Origin: an uncultured Shewanella sp.
GTDB lineage: Bacteria; Pseudomonadota; Gammaproteobacteria; Enterobacterales; Shewanellaceae
DNA length: 64,000 nucleotides
Assembly (NCBI RefSeq): GCF_947495455.1
Contig: NZ_CANLZC010000015.1
Location: 1 to 64,000, forward strand
Direction: 5' to 3'
Every line of letters starts with the position of its first letter. The first letter of the stretch is position 1. The position numbers and the translations under genes are program-made. The notes under the pieces were generated by a model. It saw nothing but the letters and a program-made list of their open reading frames with translations. It was not told where the DNA came from and ran no database searches. Positions 54,038-63,397 of this stretch are shown in pieces.

Positions 54038-55258
54038 ATGAAATATAGGGATAAGAGCCAGCCTCAAGAGAGTCTATTACAGGATAAAGCCACTCAACAA
54101 TTTTTGTTGATCAGTGCCATTTGTGTGGCGATTACTTTCTCTGTTTGGCAAGCATTACTGAATAACTTCAGTGTTGAGCTGGCCAGTTTTACAGGGACAG
54201 AAATTGGTATATTACAAACCTTGCGGGAAGTTCCCGGCTTTCTCGCCTTTGGCGCCGTATTTTTATTGTTGTTATTAAAAGAGCAATATTTAGCTGTGGT
54301 GTCTCTTGCAATATTGTCTGTTGGGGTCGGTTTAACGGGTTTTTTTCCAAGCAGTTATGGCTTATATGCCACGACTATTGTGATGTCTATAGGCTTTCAT
54401 TATTTTGAAACCATAAATACATCTTTGCAGATCCAGTGGCTAGGAAAAAAAGAAGCGCCTGCTGTGATGGGGAAAATATTAAGTAAAACGGCAATGGCTG
54501 CTTTGCTTACATTCAGCATCATTTGGTGCGCCATGGAGTTTTTGCAGATGCCTTATTGGCTAGTGTATTTGATCGCGGGCGTATTAGGTTGTGCTATGGC
54601 ACTTTATTTATTTATTTGCTTTCCATTATTACCGCAAAAATCAGTTCAACATAAACATTTAGTGTTAAGGAAGCGTTATTGGCTGTATTACGCCTTAGTG
54701 TTTATGAGTGGAGCACGTAGACAAATATTTGTGGTGTTTGCAGGCTTCTTGATGGTGGAAAAATTTGGTTTTTCGGTGGAGAACATGGCCATGTTATTCA
54801 TTATTAATCAAGTTGCAACAGTTTGGTTAGCGCCTAAGATTGGTCGTGTTGTAGGGCATTTTGGCGAGAGAAATGTATTACTGGTTGAGTATACGGGCTT
54901 GATAGTGGTGTTTATCGCTTATGGACTGGTGGATAATCATTGGGTCGCATCAAGCTTATATGTTATTGATAATATTTTCTTTGCTATGGCTATAGCCACA
55001 AAAACTTACTTTCAAAAAATCGCGTCGCCTGAAGATATTGCCTCAACCTCTGGCGTTTCATTTACCATTAATCATATAGCGGCGGTTATCTTGCCGGTTT
55101 TTCTTGGTATGGTATGGATGGTGAGCCCTGCTTTGGTATTTTACATTGGTGCAGGAATGGCTGTGGTGTCTCTTGGGCTAGCTTTATTGGTGCCACATAT
55201 GCCTAAACCTGGTAATGAGTCTTTATTTAAATCTGCTTCTAGCGTAGCAAGGGCTTAG
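54038..55258 (+). CDS. MFS transporter
   Basis: A 406-residue major facilitator superfamily carrier with twelve predicted helices. ATG 54038 follows TAGGAAT; a longer frame from 53981 is less likely. The central loop (HKHLVLRKRYWLYY) separates two six-helix halves. It is divergent from the AraC regulator, the usual arrangement for regulator-efflux pairs, so it may export a compound related to the nearby PLP enzyme. Direction and substrate are inference. A terminator follows. Confidence 0.87.
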   Translation: MKYRDKSQPQESLLQDKATQQFLLISAICVAITFSVWQALLNNFSVELASFTGTEIGILQTLREVPGFLAFGAVFLLLLLKEQYLAVVSLAILSVGVGLTGFFPSSYGLYATTIVMSIGFHYFETINTSLQIQWLGKKEAPAVMGKILSKTAMAALLTFSIIWCAMEFLQMPYWLVYLIAGVLGCAMALYLFICFPLLPQKSVQHKHLVLRKRYWLYYALVFMSGARRQIFVVFAGFLMVEKFGFSVENMAMLFIINQVATVWLAPKIGRVVGHFGERNVLLVEYTGLIVVFIAYGLVDNHWVASSLYVIDNIFFAMAIATKTYFQKIASPEDIASTSGVSFTINHIAAVILPVFLGMVWMVSPALVFYIGAGMAVVSLGLALLVPHMPKPGNESLFKSASSVARA

Positions 55259-55287
55259 ATTTTATTTTTATAGACAAAATCAAGAAT

Positions 55288-55310
55288 GGTGAAGCTTAGC
55301 CTCACCTTTT
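55288..55310 (+). terminator. Terminator after the MFS gene
   Basis: GGTGA-A-GC / GC-C-TCACC hairpin with a 3-base loop and TTTT after it. Confidence 0.6.
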
Positions 55311-55345
55311 AGTTTTATAACTGACGTGTTTCTATTGGCTTTTAG

Positions 55346-55882
55346 TTACTTTGAGCGCCAGTCTCTTGAGCACAGTCCGTATAAATAATCATCAACATAT
55401 TGGCCGCCAATGAGGGTATTCTGCTTTAAATGTCCCTCTCGTATAAAGTTTGCTTTTTCTAGCAGTTTATAGGAGCCGATATTGCTAACGGCGCAAGTTG
55501 CGACCAGTTTGTTTAGTTTTAAAGTGTCAAAGGCATGTTTGAGAATGAGGGAGAGCGCGGTAAAACCATAACCCTTTCCCTGGGCTGAGGTTTTAAGCAT
55601 AAATCCGATTTCGGCGATTTTAGCATCGGAATTAGTGATTTTTAACCCTATGCTGCCGAACTTCTCTTGCGTTTCATTATGGTTAATACTCAAAGATAGC
55701 CAGTGTTCACTCTCTTTTGTCCAAGGTAGGAGCCTTGTTTCAAAACGGGCTCTCGCCTCTGCTTCAGTGAAAGGATCGTACACATGTTGCATGAGTCTAG
55801 GATCGCTTGATAGGTGTAACGCGAGTGGCCAGTCGCTTTCATCATACTGTTTGAGTGTGATTGTTGAACCTACTAAATTCAT
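55346..55882 (-). CDS. GNAT family N-acetyltransferase (RimJ/RimL-like)
   Basis: A 178-residue acetyltransferase of the RimJ/RimL/SpeG-like branch. The acetyl-CoA-binding segment is MLKTSAQGKGYGFTALSLIL and the late signature SNIGSYKLLEKANFIREGHLKQ is typical. ITLKQYDESDW starts the fold. It could acetylate a ribosomal protein N-terminus, a polyamine or a small amine; the substrate is not determinable. It stands alone. Confidence 0.88.
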   Translation of the reverse strand: MNLVGSTITLKQYDESDWPLALHLSSDPRLMQHVYDPFTEAEARARFETRLLPWTKESEHWLSLSINHNETQEKFGSIGLKITNSDAKIAEIGFMLKTSAQGKGYGFTALSLILKHAFDTLKLNKLVATCAVSNIGSYKLLEKANFIREGHLKQNTLIGGQYVDDYLYGLCSRDWRSK

Positions 55883-56050
55883 GTGATTTTGCCCTCTTAT
55901 TCATGCTGCTTTTACTGACGAGTAAATCGTATCTGTTTCATTCTTTTTATCACAACAATACTATTTTACTAATTGATTAGTAAGTATTTTTAATGTTTTT
56001 ACTCACTTGAGCTATGCTTAATATATCTCTTCTTCAAGGTGAGTCATCCT

Positions 56051-56902
56051 ATGGCACAAGTAAAGAGTGTGATTAAAGGGTTGTGTTACCCCGAATCTCC
56101 TCGTTGGCATCAAGGTGAGCTTTGGTTTACCGATGTGTTTTTAGGGGAAATAAAGGTGCTGGATAGTCATAACAAAGTGAGGGTGGAGGCAGGTTATGAC
56201 GGAGTATTATCCGGTATTGGGTGGATGCCTAATGGTGATTTTTGTGCGGTATCTGTATTTGAACATAAGGTGTTAAAGAAAGATGGTGAGCAATTTATTG
56301 TTTGGGCTGATTTACATGATGAGGAGAGTTTTGCCAGTAATGACATGATTATTGATGAAAGAGGACATGCTTTTATCGGTAATATCAGTTTTAATTATAT
56401 GCAAGGTGAGGCGCCCAGAACGGGTAATATTAAGCATCTTGATATTGATGGACATTGCACCACAGCCGTGGCTGAAATCGGCACCGCAAATGGAATGGCT
56501 ATTAGTGCTGATGGTGGTACTTTATTTGTAGCGGAAAGTTTTTCAGATTGCTTAAGTGCCTTTAAATTAGATGCTAAGGGACAGTTATGCCATAAATGGC
56601 AAGTGGCCAGCTTTCCAAATGGCAGTTGCCCTGATGGTATTTGTCTCGATGATCAAGGGGCTATTTGGGTCGCTTGCAGTCAGTCTTGTTTTGTCTATAG
56701 AGTCAGTTTACAAGGGGAGTATTTGGAGCAAATCAGTTTGCCTGAAGAAGTGCATCCACTGGCTTGCGTATTAGGAGGGAAAGATCGAAAAACGCTGTTT
56801 ATTATGACGACAAAAACCTTTGATCCTGATGATGCAATATCAAGGCTAACAGGTGAGATATACACAGTTAATGTGGATTTTTCCGGCGTTGGCAGACCTT
56901 AA
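56051..56902 (+). CDS. SMP-30/gluconolactonase/LRE family protein
   Basis: The 283-residue product is a six-bladed beta-propeller of the SMP-30 family: GLCYPESPRWHQGELWFTDVFLGEIKVL (with the metal-binding Glu), SNDMIIDERGHAFIGNISF, IGTANGMAISADGGTLFVAESFSD and GSCPDGICLDDQGAIWVACS with the catalytic-region Asp. Members hydrolyse sugar or other lactones using a divalent metal. ATG 56051 follows AAGGTGAG. There is no signal peptide, so it is cytoplasmic. Confidence 0.88.
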   Translation: MAQVKSVIKGLCYPESPRWHQGELWFTDVFLGEIKVLDSHNKVRVEAGYDGVLSGIGWMPNGDFCAVSVFEHKVLKKDGEQFIVWADLHDEESFASNDMIIDERGHAFIGNISFNYMQGEAPRTGNIKHLDIDGHCTTAVAEIGTANGMAISADGGTLFVAESFSDCLSAFKLDAKGQLCHKWQVASFPNGSCPDGICLDDQGAIWVACSQSCFVYRVSLQGEYLEQISLPEEVHPLACVLGGKDRKTLFIMTTKTFDPDDAISRLTGEIYTVNVDFSGVGRP

Positions 56903-56959
56903 ATTCGGCAGATAGTTTGTTATACAATAGAAGGTGATTGAAGTGGATCAATCACTATT

Positions 56960-57090
56960 GCTTATTATGATACAGGGAGCGAGTTTGCACGTTTTGTGGG
57001 GGGCAGTATGAGGCCATGTACTGGAAGATGGCAGCGTAAAGGCGTTAGAAAAATGCCTGCGTATTGTTAAGGCTCTCAATTTGAAGAGGA
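56960..57090 (+). pseudogene. Possible remnant of an XRE-type HTH gene
   Basis: Between the SMP-30 and FUSC genes one frame reads YDTGSEFARFVGGSMR and another continues VLEDGSVKALEKCLRIVKALNL, which together resemble a HipB/XRE helix-turn-helix broken by frameshifts. There is no start or intact frame. It could be coincidence; I see nothing else in 56903-57158. Confidence 0.2.
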
Positions 57091-57158
57091 CTTGTTCATT
57101 GTGTGCTTTATTTTGTCGGCGGTTTTTGTGCTGACTTAGTGTCGAGCATATTATTAGC

Positions 57159-59468
57159 CTAAGCGATACTTGTTCTATATTGATTTATTCTATTATTTTC
57201 TTCTATTAATTGATGTTTGTAGCGACATAAATTAAGTAGAGATAAATAAAAAGCATTGGCTTCAATTAATGAAGTGCCAGTATTTTGTGTGGAGTTGACC
57301 CTCGATGTGTGTAAAACCCTTAAATAATGTTGTAATTCTGTTTCAACATCATTGTACTCTAACGTTTTTTGTTGTCTATCCTCGATAGCAATTGGGGTTG
57401 CCAATATCGCGTATACTTTTTTTATCAACGCTTTTTTATGGCTATCTTGAGCGTTAAAAAATGGAATGTAGCTGGGATCTTTTATCATCATAAAAAAATG
57501 AAAAATACTGTAGTACAAGCGTAATGGTGTTTGAGTGTGATTAATCACCGCGAATATTCTATTTTTATTGTCTGTATTTTCTAAATTCATAAAATTAATC
57601 AGATGCTGTTTCAAACTGTTAAGGTTATATTGGCCTTTAGTGCTCCATAATCCGATTGAGTGCGTTGTTTTTTCATTTGAGAAAATAGCCTTGAAATACT
57701 GGTTAAAGTGAGTAATTAATAACCGATAAGTGTGCTTTATTTTATCTTGTTGTTGATAAGGCCAAAATAACGCTTGGAAAATAATGATGCTCAATACACC
57801 CAAAAAAATACCACCAAGCCTTTCAATAGGGATGATAAGTGATGTGTTGGGTGTTAATTGGTTGACTAAGCCTATGATAAAAACAACATTTGCTTGTGTC
57901 CCAAGACTCATTGTTTTTGAATTAGAAAAATGGATAAGTCCAAAGCTGAAGGTAACAAAAAATAAAAGACTCAATATAATAGTGAAATTATCGATACTTA
58001 GGGTCAGAATAAGCAGTGCGCATATACTACCGACAAGACAACCTAGGATCCTTAATATTCCTTTCATGCGGGAAGTATCGCTGGATAAATTAAAGCAAAC
58101 GGCAATGGATACAGCAATTTGATAATATCCTGGTAGATTAAAATAAAGCCATATAAAAGGGACGAAAAGAATGGCTGTTGCGCCTATAAGGGCATGTTTA
58201 AAGTAATAGGGATCGTAGCGAAAGTAATAGTGTTTAGGCTGATTGAGCTGAGGCGCGTAACCTGTTTTTCTCATCGTTTTGTCAAGATTAATGATGAGTT
58301 GTTTGGTTTCGTTTTGAATCAACTTTAATGACTGAAGCCAATCATAAGTGTCTAGTTGACAATGCACCGTTTCTTGCTTTTTCTGATGGTTTTTAGATGG
58401 ATTTTTATCTATTTGATGAAATAAATGGTCGTTGAGATCATTCAGGCTTTGCTCCATTTTAAGCATAGTTTGATTAAGATGTTTCTTTTTTACCTTGTCG
58501 ATATGCAGGATATCGTGTTCATTTTCTAATATGGTTTTAATGTTGTTAAGAATGCCAGATAACCCATCTTGAAGTTGCATCAAGATGGGTTCAATGTGAG
58601 GGTATTGGCTTGAAGGAAATATTTTTTTAAAAGGATCAGTTAGGTAATGATGACGAGTCATATTCATGAGTAGTGAAGTGATATCCCTTATACTCGTGAG
58701 CAAGTCGACTTGTTGTGCATGTTTTAATTTAGATTTCATCTCATGTTGGGCAAAGAGTAGCAATTGATCTTGTTTTATTTGATGATCTCTAATTGTTTCT
58801 AGAATGGATTCAATTTTTTGTTGTGTTTTTTTGTTTTTTTGCTGAAAAGTTTTCGTAATGCAGTCTTTATTGGTGTCATTTAACTGTATCATCAACGCCA
58901 GTTGCTTTATTAATGATAATGTTAATTGCTTATGGGCGTATTGAGAGGCAAATAAAAGACTGATAGCACAACTACTGAATACACCAATAATGATTTCTAG
59001 GCTGCGAAAAAATGCCATGTTAATAAAATTTTCTGAGGTAGGATTATTCAGCCCCGCTAATAGCACCATGATCCCGGTTACGTAGAAGAACATCCATGTA
59101 TAGGTTTTGTTTTCAATGACAGCCGTAAAATAAATACCAATGAAGGCGATCAAAAAAAGTGTTATTGAAAAAATAATGGGTTGCGTGATAAAAAGTGACA
59201 CTATGAGAAGGGCGCTTCCAGCTCCAATGAGGGTGCCGATCATTCTTTCTAAACTTTTTGAAAGGGTATTACCCACTGTTGGCTGAGTTGAAATAAAAGC
59301 TGAAATGCCTGCCCAGTAGGGGTCTTGTGTTTGTAATAATACGCTTAAAAATATGGCGACAACGACGGCTGAACTCGATTGCAAAGCGAGACGTGTTTGA
59401 GGCGAGTAAAATGAAAAATGCGTGATCTGTAGCTGGATATCTGTGCTTATTTGTTTAAAAATTTGCAT
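57159..59468 (-). CDS. FUSC/AaeB family inner-membrane efflux protein
   Basis: A 769-residue protein with two membrane blocks of about five or six helices each (residues 28-180 and 430-575), each followed by a large cytoplasmic helical region, the layout of fusaric acid resistance/AaeB proteins. SVLLQTQDPYWAGISAFISTQPTVGNTLSKSLERMIGTLIGAG is the family opening block. It lies downstream of an HlyD-type gene (26-base gap), so the two form an AaeAB-like pump for aromatic carboxylates or similar compounds. The third AaeX-like subunit is not present next to them. Confidence 0.88.
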   Translation of the reverse strand: MQIFKQISTDIQLQITHFSFYSPQTRLALQSSSAVVVAIFLSVLLQTQDPYWAGISAFISTQPTVGNTLSKSLERMIGTLIGAGSALLIVSLFITQPIIFSITLFLIAFIGIYFTAVIENKTYTWMFFYVTGIMVLLAGLNNPTSENFINMAFFRSLEIIIGVFSSCAISLLFASQYAHKQLTLSLIKQLALMIQLNDTNKDCITKTFQQKNKKTQQKIESILETIRDHQIKQDQLLLFAQHEMKSKLKHAQQVDLLTSIRDITSLLMNMTRHHYLTDPFKKIFPSSQYPHIEPILMQLQDGLSGILNNIKTILENEHDILHIDKVKKKHLNQTMLKMEQSLNDLNDHLFHQIDKNPSKNHQKKQETVHCQLDTYDWLQSLKLIQNETKQLIINLDKTMRKTGYAPQLNQPKHYYFRYDPYYFKHALIGATAILFVPFIWLYFNLPGYYQIAVSIAVCFNLSSDTSRMKGILRILGCLVGSICALLILTLSIDNFTIILSLLFFVTFSFGLIHFSNSKTMSLGTQANVVFIIGLVNQLTPNTSLIIPIERLGGIFLGVLSIIIFQALFWPYQQQDKIKHTYRLLITHFNQYFKAIFSNEKTTHSIGLWSTKGQYNLNSLKQHLINFMNLENTDNKNRIFAVINHTQTPLRLYYSIFHFFMMIKDPSYIPFFNAQDSHKKALIKKVYAILATPIAIEDRQQKTLEYNDVETELQHYLRVLHTSRVNSTQNTGTSLIEANAFYLSLLNLCRYKHQLIEENNRINQYRTSIA

Positions 59469-59494
59469 GGGGTACTCATGTTAGACGATCCTTA

Positions 59495-60472
59495 TTAAAA
59501 GATGAGCACTCTGGCATCTATGCCAACAGGAAGACGCTTTTCACTCGGAAAATCGATGAGTTCTATCCGGACTGGGATCCGATATTCATATCGGATCCAA
59601 TTCGTAATAGGCTCCACATAAGGTAATGCGGGATTGGGCTGAGTATTACTCCGTGAAACGCCTCGGCCAAGGCTAGTAATTTGTCCTCGATATAGACTCC
59701 AAGGATGATTTGATAGATACACCCAAACGAGTGTGCCTTGTGTGAGGGAGACTAAGTTACTTTCTTTGATATTGGCAATGATGTGCTCGCTACCTTTGGT
59801 AATGAAACCAAACAAAGGTGAAGCTTGATTGGCGTAGTCGCCTGCATAGATTCTTAAGTTGTTAATATAACCATCAGATGGTGCATAAATTTGACTCATT
59901 TTCAGATTGTACTTAGCTTGTTTTACGGCGGCTTGTTGTTGTTGAACTAGTGCTTTTTCAAGTGGTGTTCGTTTCAACAAGTCTTGATAAGTGAGCTGAG
60001 ACTTTTCAAGTGTCGCGTTGGCGATATTGTATTCTTCTTGTTTGGCATCAAGATCGTTTTTAGAGACAGAGTTCTTTTTTTGTAGAATTTGGTAGCGTTT
60101 AAATTCCAGTTTAGAAAAATTCGCTTGAGCTTGGCTAATTTCGATACCTGCTTGAGCTTCTTTCAATTGAGTTTGGAGTAAATTTTGTTGTGCAATGGCT
60201 TGTGATAAGAGCGATTGTGCATTATCGAGTGCTATATTGAAGGGCTCTTGGTCTAAGGTGATTAATACATCTCCATTGTTAACTTCTTGGTTATCTTTAA
60301 CATGTATTTGAGTAATTAAGCCCGATACGCTGGGCGTTATTTTGACGACATTTGCGCTAATATAGGCATCGTTATTATAGATAAAAAAATAGCCAGAGCT
60401 ATAGTACCCAATAACAAAGATGACTAAGCTGCTTGCCAAAAGAAAGAGTTTATTTTTAAAAAATGATTGCAT
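59495..60472 (-). CDS. HlyD family periplasmic adaptor (AaeA-like)
   Basis: A 325-residue membrane-fusion protein: one N-terminal membrane helix (8-28), lipoyl halves VVKITPSVSGLITQIHVKDNQEVNNGDVLITLD and ALVQQQQAAVKQAKYNLKMSQIYAPSDGYINNL, a coiled-coil hairpin between them (about 85-175), and a beta-barrel domain. It would connect the FUSC protein downstream to an outer-membrane channel. It begins 59 bases after the sodium symporter gene and may share its transcript. Confidence 0.9.
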   Translation of the reverse strand: MQSFFKNKLFLLASSLVIFVIGYYSSGYFFIYNNDAYISANVVKITPSVSGLITQIHVKDNQEVNNGDVLITLDQEPFNIALDNAQSLLSQAIAQQNLLQTQLKEAQAGIEISQAQANFSKLEFKRYQILQKKNSVSKNDLDAKQEEYNIANATLEKSQLTYQDLLKRTPLEKALVQQQQAAVKQAKYNLKMSQIYAPSDGYINNLRIYAGDYANQASPLFGFITKGSEHIIANIKESNLVSLTQGTLVWVYLSNHPWSLYRGQITSLGRGVSRSNTQPNPALPYVEPITNWIRYEYRIPVRIELIDFPSEKRLPVGIDARVLIF

Positions 60473-60531
60473 TAATTATCATAATTGAATTTTGCATATT
60501 TAGCAGTATATTTGATATTCCTAAATTTTGT

Positions 60532-61989
60532 TTAGGTTTGTTTGTTTTTTGTATGAATGTATTTATGATGTAAATTAACCACGATAGCATTGAGCATGAG
60601 ACCAACAACGCCTGCGGGGAATCCAAATGGTTGGCTGAGTGAAGGGGTAAACATATACACAAGTGTGAAGCCAACGCCTATGATGATCCCCCATAATACA
60701 GAGCTCGCTTTGAGTTGTTTTAGGTGTAACCCAAGCATGACCGCTGGTGCGATTTGGCAAAGGATTTCAAGCTTTAATTGAATTAACCACCAAAGTGTAA
60801 CGGGGACGTAAATGGCCAAAGCTGCCATGACCGCTATCAGTATCCAAGTGAAAACTTTCCCCATATAAATTAATTTTCTTTGACTCGTTTTTGGGCGATA
60901 AACTTGATAAATGTCTTGTGTGAATAAAGAAGCGATGGCAAGCATCGCGGAGTCAACCGTTGACATGATGGCGGCGATGGCAGCGGCGACGAACAGAGTG
61001 ATAACGTATTGCATGCCCGCAATGTGATTGAGTTTAGAGAGCATGAGTAAAACAATTTCATCGGAAGTGACTTTATCCAAGTTAGGAAAATGAGCCGCGC
61101 CAATAATGGCAATGATGATAATGGGAAGCGTGGTTAAAAAAGGCATGATTAGCATTAATTGCAAGGAGCGTTGCAAGATCTTTTTGCTTTTAGCTGCATA
61201 AATACGTTGTATCGCTTGAGGGTAAACGGCGGCGCCAAAACACACCAAAATAAGCGTGCTAATCCATTGTTTTATATCTGATATGTCGGGAGAGCGAAAA
61301 AATTGTGCTTTTGATTTTTCCAGCAGTGTTTGATTATCCAATACTGAGCCATATTGCGCCCAGATCACCGAGAAAATAATTAAAATACTGACTAAGAGTA
61401 AAATACCTTGTATCGCATCGGTCCAAGCGACAGAGCGCATGCCTCCTAATGTTTCATATATCACCATGATTAATGCCATTGAAATAATTCCTTGGGCAAA
61501 GCTAATTTGTCCACCAGTCGCGTAATCCATGATATAACCAATGGCTTTGAGATTACTGAGTATGTAACCTGCAAGTACCGTTAAGCAAATAATGACAATA
61601 AGCGTGGTAAGACATTTATTGTCATAGCGATAAGCAATATAGTCGCCCACTGTGATGAAGTTGTTTTTTTGTGACAAACGAAATAATTTGGGGGCATAAA
61701 GCATATAGCCCCCAATGACAGATAGCATCAATGTCATACCGACTAAAAAAAACCAACCACTGCGATAGGCAGATCCCGCAAATCCGATCAGATTATTACC
61801 ACTATATTGAGTGGCGTATAAGGTGAGAAATAAAATGCCTATGCCAAAGCTTTTCCCTCCTAAGTAAAAATCGTTAAGCGTGTTTTCTTTGCTTTTTTGC
61901 TTACCTAAAATACCAATGCCAATGAGTGAGATTAAATAGAGTATAAGAAATATCATACTGGGAGTGTTGAGCAAGGCATTATTTGTCAT
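60532..61989 (-). CDS. Sodium:solute symporter family protein
   Basis: A 485-residue SSS-family carrier with about thirteen helices. LNDFYLGGKSFGIGILFLTLYATQYSGNNLIG is the family N-terminal block and AAAIAAIMSTVDSAMLAIASLFTQDIY is the helix 8 sodium-binding signature. YAPKLFRLSQKNNFITVGDYIAYRY lies between. ATG 61989 is preceded by GAG at suitable spacing; a GTG two codons earlier is also open. It is preceded by a 59-residue small membrane protein of the type that accompanies PanF-like symporters, so a carboxylate or vitamin substrate is plausible but unproven. Confidence 0.88.
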   Translation of the reverse strand: MTNNALLNTPSMIFLILYLISLIGIGILGKQKSKENTLNDFYLGGKSFGIGILFLTLYATQYSGNNLIGFAGSAYRSGWFFLVGMTLMLSVIGGYMLYAPKLFRLSQKNNFITVGDYIAYRYDNKCLTTLIVIICLTVLAGYILSNLKAIGYIMDYATGGQISFAQGIISMALIMVIYETLGGMRSVAWTDAIQGILLLVSILIIFSVIWAQYGSVLDNQTLLEKSKAQFFRSPDISDIKQWISTLILVCFGAAVYPQAIQRIYAAKSKKILQRSLQLMLIMPFLTTLPIIIIAIIGAAHFPNLDKVTSDEIVLLMLSKLNHIAGMQYVITLFVAAAIAAIMSTVDSAMLAIASLFTQDIYQVYRPKTSQRKLIYMGKVFTWILIAVMAALAIYVPVTLWWLIQLKLEILCQIAPAVMLGLHLKQLKASSVLWGIIIGVGFTLVYMFTPSLSQPFGFPAGVVGLMLNAIVVNLHHKYIHTKNKQT

Positions 61990-62078
61990 AGTCACTACTC
62001 TATTTAATGGAATAAAATCAAGAGGGTTAATTTATATATGAGTGATCCTTGTTTAGAGGATTAGCAATAATAATGATT

Positions 62079-62258
62079 TTACTCATCCCACTCTTTTTCC
62101 AGCGCCATAAAGAGTATCAGTGCATACATGACACTGAGCACGAGTGAGCCCCATGCCCATAACGGGATCCCCCAATAGGCCGTTGAATTGAGAAAGGGGG
62201 CTGTTAATAATAAACATAAAAAAGACAGTTTTAGTAATGGCGTTTTGACGGGGGTCAT
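62079..62258 (-). CDS. 59-residue DUF997/YhdT-like membrane protein
   Basis: The frame from ATG 62258 encodes 59 residues with two hydrophobic segments (LLKLSFLCLLLTAPFLN and WAWGSLVLSVMYALILFMAL), an aromatic PxYWGxPxW-like loop (STAYWGIPLWAWG) and a charged end (EKEWDE). This is the pattern of YhdT/DUF997 proteins, which precede PanF-type sodium symporters. It is 89 bases upstream of the SSS gene on the same strand. A longer frame on the same strand (62083-62331) has no such pattern and is a shadow. Confidence 0.8.
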   Translation of the reverse strand: MTPVKTPLLKLSFLCLLLTAPFLNSTAYWGIPLWAWGSLVLSVMYALILFMALEKEWDE

Positions 62259-62320
62259 GTTTTATCAAAGGTATGTAATTTGATTTTAAAGTGTAAGTCA
62301 GCTTTTCTTGTTTTGCTATT

Positions 62321-63193
62321 TTAAATAGCATTTAAAAACGCACTGATAACGGGATCATCTTGACGTTTTATTTTGCAGCAGCAGCCCAATTCAAAGGGAG
62401 GAATGGGAATGGGAGAAGGAAGGAGCTGGATCCTATCGCGGACAGGGCTATTTTTGATCACGACTTCAGGGGTAATACTGACGCCGCAGCCTAGGGCGAC
62501 CATAGAGGCGATAGCTTCATGACCAGAGACTTGGGCGTAAATATTAGGTATGAGGCCCAATTTTCTGAACCAATTATCGATTCTAATGCGGCCAGGCCCA
62601 TGCTCTGGCACGATGAAAGGCAGTCTATCCCATGGAAGATAGGATTCATTGAGTAATTCTTGCACTTTACATCGAATCGTTGGTGCAATAATCGCTAAAG
62701 GAATATTATCAATTTTGGCGAAATGTAGAGTATCAGGAAAAGGTTCAGGTAAAGCGGTAATGGCGATATCAGTTCGATTTTGACTGACCTCATGGATGGC
62801 GTTAGCTGCATCACCTGTCGTCAATGCTATTTCAACCAAGGGATGCTCTCGCCTAAATCGGTCCAGTAAGCTAGGTAGATGGCTATAGGCTGCGGTGACT
62901 GAGCAGAACAAATTTAATCTTCCTCTTAGTCGATCTTGTTTTGGATCGATTTTTGTTTTCAGTTTTCCCCAGCTATTTAAGGTTTGTTCAGCAAAATGGC
63001 GATATTCAATGCCTGCATTAGAGAGTGAAACGCTGCGATTATCCCGTCTAAATAATTGCGCGCCGACTTCTTCTTCCAATCGCTGCATGGCTCGACTCAA
63101 TGTTGAAGGACTGACATGCATGGCTTGAGCCGTTTTAGTGAAATGTAAGCTATCACAAAGATGTAGATAAAGTTTAATCGTGCGAATATCCAT
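62321..63193 (-). CDS. ilvY: LysR-type regulator IlvY
   Basis: IlvY activates ilvC in the presence of its substrates acetolactate or acetohydroxybutyrate. The 290-residue protein has the N-terminal winged HTH (FTKTAQAMHVSPSTLSRAMQRLEEEVGAQLFRRDNR) and a periplasmic-binding-protein-like effector domain. MDIRTIKLYLHLCDSLHFTKTA is nearly the E. coli N-terminus. It is divergent from ilvC with a 204-base control region containing a TTGCA-N5-TGCAA operator, the classical arrangement. Confidence 0.95.
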   Translation of the reverse strand: MDIRTIKLYLHLCDSLHFTKTAQAMHVSPSTLSRAMQRLEEEVGAQLFRRDNRSVSLSNAGIEYRHFAEQTLNSWGKLKTKIDPKQDRLRGRLNLFCSVTAAYSHLPSLLDRFRREHPLVEIALTTGDAANAIHEVSQNRTDIAITALPEPFPDTLHFAKIDNIPLAIIAPTIRCKVQELLNESYLPWDRLPFIVPEHGPGRIRIDNWFRKLGLIPNIYAQVSGHEAIASMVALGCGVSITPEVVIKNSPVRDRIQLLPSPIPIPPFELGCCCKIKRQDDPVISAFLNAI

Positions 63194-63256
63194 AATATTT
63201 CACTCTAAATGATTATTGTTGCTAACCCTGTGTTTACAAGTGTCAAACATTGTTTT

Positions 63257-63277
63257 GTGTTGCAAAAAATGCAACAC
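63257..63277. promoter_or_regulatory. IlvY operator candidate
   Basis: GTGTTGCA-AAAAA-TGCAACAC is a perfect 8-bp inverted repeat with a 5-base spacer, 64 bases upstream of ilvY and 120 before ilvC. Its TTGCA/TGCAA halves agree with the TTGCAA half-sites known for the ilvYC operators. A weaker GCAAC-GAAAAGC-TTGCG arrangement at about 63302-63318 may be the second operator. Confidence 0.7.
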
Positions 63278-63397
63278 AGTGTTTCGAATATATCATTTTA
63301 AGCAACGAAAAGCTTGCGTTATAGTGGCTTCCATTGTGATTTGGCTCAATTGAGAGCTGGTCGATTTTGATAGTCCCTTAATGAGGTGGTACAACAG

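Noticed and set aside
60456..60674. 72-residue minus-strand frame between the HlyD and SSS genes
   Set aside because: It overlaps the 3' end of the symporter gene in another frame and is not of DUF1656 type.
62083..62331. 82-residue minus-strand frame upstream of the SSS gene
   Set aside because: Composition is not protein-like and it overlaps, in another frame, the convincing 59-residue DUF997-like gene at 62079-62258.
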